From the NCBI GenBank assembly GCA_002435985.1, contig DIXD01000093.1, forward strand, positions 1-33,238: a stretch of 33,238 bases of DNA. Reading direction: 5' to 3'. The notes below the pieces were generated by a model. That model did not search any database. It saw only the letters and a list, made by a program, of their open reading frames with translations, and had not been told where the DNA came from. The DNA is from Spirochaetaceae bacterium UBA6089. Lineage in GTDB: Bacteria; Spirochaetota; Spirochaetia; Treponematales; Rectinemataceae. The position numbers and the translations under genes were made by a program. How positions within the stretch are numbered: position 1 is the first letter of the stretch; each line of letters opens with the position of its first letter. Of this stretch, positions 30,408-33,238 are shown piece by piece.

Positions 30408-33238
30408 ACTCGCCAGACCTCCGCCACCACAGGCTGCTTTTTCAACAGCGCAATGTCCTCATCGCTCGCCGAGCAGGTGGTATGGGGCCCTGCCTCGATC
30501 AGGGCTTCGCCTCCCCTGGACAGCGGGAGGTGGAAGATGACCTTGCACTGCCCATGGAGAGAATATACCGCATCCCTAAGCTGATATAAACCTGATTCGC
30601 CGGACTGCTCAACGGCGCCGCCCGACTCCGCGCGGCAGAGTGCCGGCGACAGCTGGATGTGGAGCTCGCGCCAGGACATCTTCTTCATAGCCTCGGGGTC
30701 GAGAAGCTCTTGGATTTTCAACGAAGGAGTGCGGCGGGAATTGTCGAAGGTGCCCCGTACACAGAGCACGCGATCCTTGACGAAGGCTCCTTCGTTCTTC
30801 TCGAGCATGTCGGGAAAGATCACTATGTCGATGGATCCGCGGTAATCCTCGAGTTTACCGAAGGCCATCCGCCTCCCGTTCTGCGTCGTGTGCACACGGA
30901 ATTCTTTGAGGAGCGCGACCGCGATGTACTCGCGGTTGGGGCTCGCGTGGTCGAGGTGTCCCATATCGATGGTGGACGAGCGCTCCCATATCATCCGGTA
31001 CTCATCCATCGGATGCGCCGAGAAGAAAAATCCCAAGAGCTCCTTCTCCGACTGCAGCATCTCTTGGTTGGAGAATTCATCGGCCGGCTCGAATACGAAG
31101 TCGGGGTATGAGCCTAGGTCCTCCATATCGAAGAGCGATCCTATGCGCGAAGCCTCGAAGGCGCGCTTACCCTCGACATACTCCATTGCGCGTTCGAGGT
31201 TATTCAGAAGCTGGCGGCGTCCGTGCTTCAGCGAATCGAAGCACCCCGCCATTATGAGCGACTCCATCGTCTTTCGGTTAAGGCCGACGTCGTGGAGCCG
31301 TGTCAAAAAATCGACGAAATCGACAAAGGCACCGTGCAACTCGCGCTCTTTCTGAATAGCCCTCGCAATGCCCTCGCCCACACCTTTGATGCCCAGAAAA
31401 CCATAGACAATCTGGCCTTGATCTACACTGAAATTCGCCTCGGAGCGATTGATGTCCGGCGGCAGCACGGACAGCCCCATCTGGCGGGCCTCGCTGATGT
31501 ACTCCGTGAGCTTGTCGGTGTTGCTTATCTCGTTGGTGAGGTTTGCCGCCATGAACTCTGCGGGATAGTTGGCCTTGAGGTAGGCAGTCCGGTAGGCAAT
31601 GACCGAGTAGGCAGCCGCGTGCGACTTATTGAAACCATAGCCTGCGAAGGGTATCAATATCTCGAAGATTTTCTTGGCATCCTCCCTGCTGTATCCGCGG
31701 GCTACGGCGCCCTCGATGAAGGGCCCTTCCTCTTTCTGCAGAATCTCGAACTTTTTCTTCCCCATTGCGCGCCGCAGGAGGTCCGCCCTTCCCAGCGAGT
31801 ATCCCGCCACTTCGCGCGCGACCTGCATGACCTGCTCCTGATACACGATGACGCCGTAGGTTCCTTTGAGATATTTTTCGAGGGAGGGGTGGGGATAGCG
31901 TATGGCCATCTGGCCGTTTTTAGAATTGATGAACTGATCGATGTAGTCCATGGGACCAGGCCGGTAGAGTGCGTTCAACGCAATGAGGTCTTCGATGCTC
32001 GAAGGCTTCGCACGCTTCAAGATCGACCGCATACCCTGCGATTCAAACTGGAAAATAGAGGTGCTCTTGCCATCGCAGAGCATCTTGAAGGTTTTAGGGT
32101 CGGCATCGGGGATATCTTCTTCTTTGATGTCGATGCCGCGCTTGCGGAGAAGTTCGAGAGTGTGGCGGATCAGTGTGAGGGTCTTGAGGCCCAAAAAGTC
32201 CATCTTCACGAGGCCACAGTTCTCGAGATACTCCATGGTGTATTGCGTTGCCACGAGCCCGGTCTTTGGATCCTTATAGAGCGGCACATAGTCCGTGAGC
32301 ACCGATTTGCCAATGACGATGCCGGCTGCGTGGAGAGAACTGTGCCGGTGGAGATTCTCCAGTTTTGCGGCGATGGAGAAGAGCTCGGAGTATCGCGGGT
32401 TCTGAACGAGGGCGGCGAGCTTGGGCTCCTTGGCGAGGGCCTTGGCGAGGGATATTTTGAGGTCCTCCGGAACGAGTTTGGCGATCTGGTTCGCCTCGTC
32501 GAAAGGAATGTCGAGGGCACGGGCTACGTCTTTTATCACAGCCTTCGCCTTCAGCGTGCCGAAGGTGATGATCTGTGCAACACGGTCGTGGCCATATTTT
32601 TCGGCGACGTAGTCGATGACCTCGCCTCGTCTCTCGAAATCGAAATCGACATCGAAGTCGGGCATGGAGATGCGCTCGGGGTTCAAAAATCGCTCGAACA
32701 GCAAGTCATACTTCAGAGGATCGATGTCCGTAATGCGCATGGAATACGCGACGATCGAACCTGCCCCCGAACCACGTCCAGGCCCCACGGGGATACCATG
32801 CTCCTTTGCCCAGTGGATGAAGTCCCACACGATGAGGAAATACCCTGTAAATCCCATCTTGATGATGACATCGAGCTCGAACTCGAGGCGCTCGACAGCT
32901 TCGGGGCTTGGGTTTGCATAGCGGGTATGGAGGCCTTCTCGCGCGATGTAACGCAGATACTCTTCGGGCGTGGAGAATCCTTCCGGGACCTTGTAGTCTG
33001 GCAAGAGCGGGCCTGGAAACTCGATCTTGAGCTTGGCCATCTCATTGATCTTGAGTGTGTTCGCAAGCGCTTCGGGGACTTCAGCGAAGAGTGCCTGCAT
33101 TTCCTCAGGGCTCTTTAAATAGAACCGGTCGTTCGGGAAGCGCATCCTCGAAGGGTCATTGCGCTTTCGGTTCGTGCCGATACAGAGCAGGATGTCGTGG
33201 GCGACGGCGTCTTCGCGCTCGACGTAATGCAGATCGTT
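30404..33238 (-). CDS. dnaE: DNA polymerase III alpha subunit (partial, N-terminus off the right edge)
   Basis: 944 C-terminal residues; the frame stays open to the right edge, where VERED-AVAHDILLC matches DnaE upstream of its internal Met at 33145. The missing part is mostly the PHP domain. The palm holds GPGRGSGAGSIVAY and the catalytic PDFDVDF Asp pair; the fingers region holds GRADLLRRAMGKKK and FNKSHAAAYSVIAYRTAYLK. The helix-hairpin-helix part includes GIKGVGEGIARAI. The OB-fold (VALLKEFRVHTTQNGRRMAF) and a short C-terminal tail follow. It is the replicative chain-elongating polymerase. Its stop codon overlaps the start of the MBL-fold hydrolase. The C-terminal end is short compared with E. 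coli DnaE, as in many spirochaetal forms. Confidence 0.97.
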   Translation of the reverse strand, partial: NDLHYVEREDAVAHDILLCIGTNRKRNDPSRMRFPNDRFYLKSPEEMQALFAEVPEALANTLKINEMAKLKIEFPGPLLPDYKVPEGFSTPEEYLRYIAREGLHTRYANPSPEAVERLEFELDVIIKMGFTGYFLIVWDFIHWAKEHGIPVGPGRGSGAGSIVAYSMRITDIDPLKYDLLFERFLNPERISMPDFDVDFDFERRGEVIDYVAEKYGHDRVAQIITFGTLKAKAVIKDVARALDIPFDEANQIAKLVPEDLKISLAKALAKEPKLAALVQNPRYSELFSIAAKLENLHRHSSLHAAGIVIGKSVLTDYVPLYKDPKTGLVATQYTMEYLENCGLVKMDFLGLKTLTLIRHTLELLRKRGIDIKEEDIPDADPKTFKMLCDGKSTSIFQFESQGMRSILKRAKPSSIEDLIALNALYRPGPMDYIDQFINSKNGQMAIRYPHPSLEKYLKGTYGVIVYQEQVMQVAREVAGYSLGRADLLRRAMGKKKFEILQKEEGPFIEGAVARGYSREDAKKIFEILIPFAGYGFNKSHAAAYSVIAYRTAYLKANYPAEFMAANLTNEISNTDKLTEYISEARQMGLSVLPPDINRSEANFSVDQGQIVYGFLGIKGVGEGIARAIQKERELHGAFVDFVDFLTRLHDVGLNRKTMESLIMAGCFDSLKHGRRQLLNNLERAMEYVEGKRAFEASRIGSLFDMEDLGSYPDFVFEPADEFSNQEMLQSEKELLGFFFSAHPMDEYRMIWERSSTIDMGHLDHASPNREYIAVALLKEFRVHTTQNGRRMAFGKLEDYRGSIDIVIFPDMLEKNEGAFVKDRVLCVRGTFDNSRRTPSLKIQELLDPEAMKKMSWRELHIQLSPALCRAESGGAVEQSGESGLYQLRDAVYSLHGQCKVIFHLPLSRGGEALIEAGPHTTCSASDEDIALLKKQPVVAEVWRV

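Noticed and set aside
31223..33118. 631-codon plus-strand frame opposite dnaE
   Set aside because: It is antisense to a well-conserved polymerase; its composition follows from the codon bias of dnaE and no domain is visible.
1..33238. tRNA genes, CRISPR repeats, prophage or insertion-sequence genes
   Set aside because: No T-arm-like GTTCGA context outside coding DNA, no regularly spaced repeats and no transposase or integrase motifs were found.

Overview
The window looks like a piece of a spirochaete chromosome (Spirochaetota, probably the Treponema/Rectinema side of Spirochaetales). The evidence is a class I lysyl-tRNA synthetase, a large exported protein with a FadL/PorV-like start followed by FlgD-type Ig repeats, relaxed spirochaetal lipoboxes, a soluble trimeric [FeFe] hydrogenase, and moderately GC-rich coding DNA broken by very AT-rich promoter islands. 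The assignment rests on gene content only; there is no rRNA, tRNA, CRISPR array, phage or IS element in the window.

Left part (1-8,795, all minus strand): the 5' two thirds or more of a repeat-rich exported protein that runs off the left edge; a secreted protein of unknown function; rpmB with a good sigma-70 promoter and an intrinsic terminator; then a minus-strand series lepB > class B penicillin-binding protein with a PASTA domain > HD-domain protein > ffh, joining envelope synthesis and protein export. Centre-left (8,886-16,204, plus strand): a membrane-anchored LysM/M23 endopeptidase; a sigma-70-family factor preceded by a near-perfect sigma-54 (-24/-12) promoter and followed without room for much else by a divergent polysaccharide deacetylase, tsaD and an M29 aminopeptidase; then class I lysS (lysK type) with a promoter so close to its ATG that the mRNA may be leaderless.

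Centre-right (16,307-23,063): oligoendopeptidase F and ndk (minus), a lipoprotein of unknown function (plus), and a tightly overlapping minus-strand group encoding a NadD-like nucleotidyltransferase, adenylate kinase, and a secreted alpha/beta-hydrolase-fold protein that has lost both the nucleophilic Ser and the catalytic His positions.

Right part (23,251-33,238): the hydrogenase operon hydC-hydB-hydA, read from an AT-rich promoter island. HydB is a 1,063-residue fusion of the usual NADH/FMN subunit with a complete GltD/NfnB-like flavoprotein, so the enzyme carries two pyridine-nucleotide sites and could link H2, NAD(H), NADP(H) and perhaps ferredoxin. A 25-bp palindromic element flanked by 7-bp direct repeats sits just after hydA, directly before a HAD phosphatase gene. 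The window closes with dnaE (minus, entering from the right edge), which overlaps by four bases a metallo-beta-lactamase-fold hydrolase. The best candidates for something new are the HydB-GltD hydrogenase, the sigma-54-to-sigma-70 cascade, the pseudo-hydrolase, and the palindromic element. No non-coding stretch exceeds about 300 bases; the longest are 18,577-18,846, 10,191-10,414 and 23,064-23,250.
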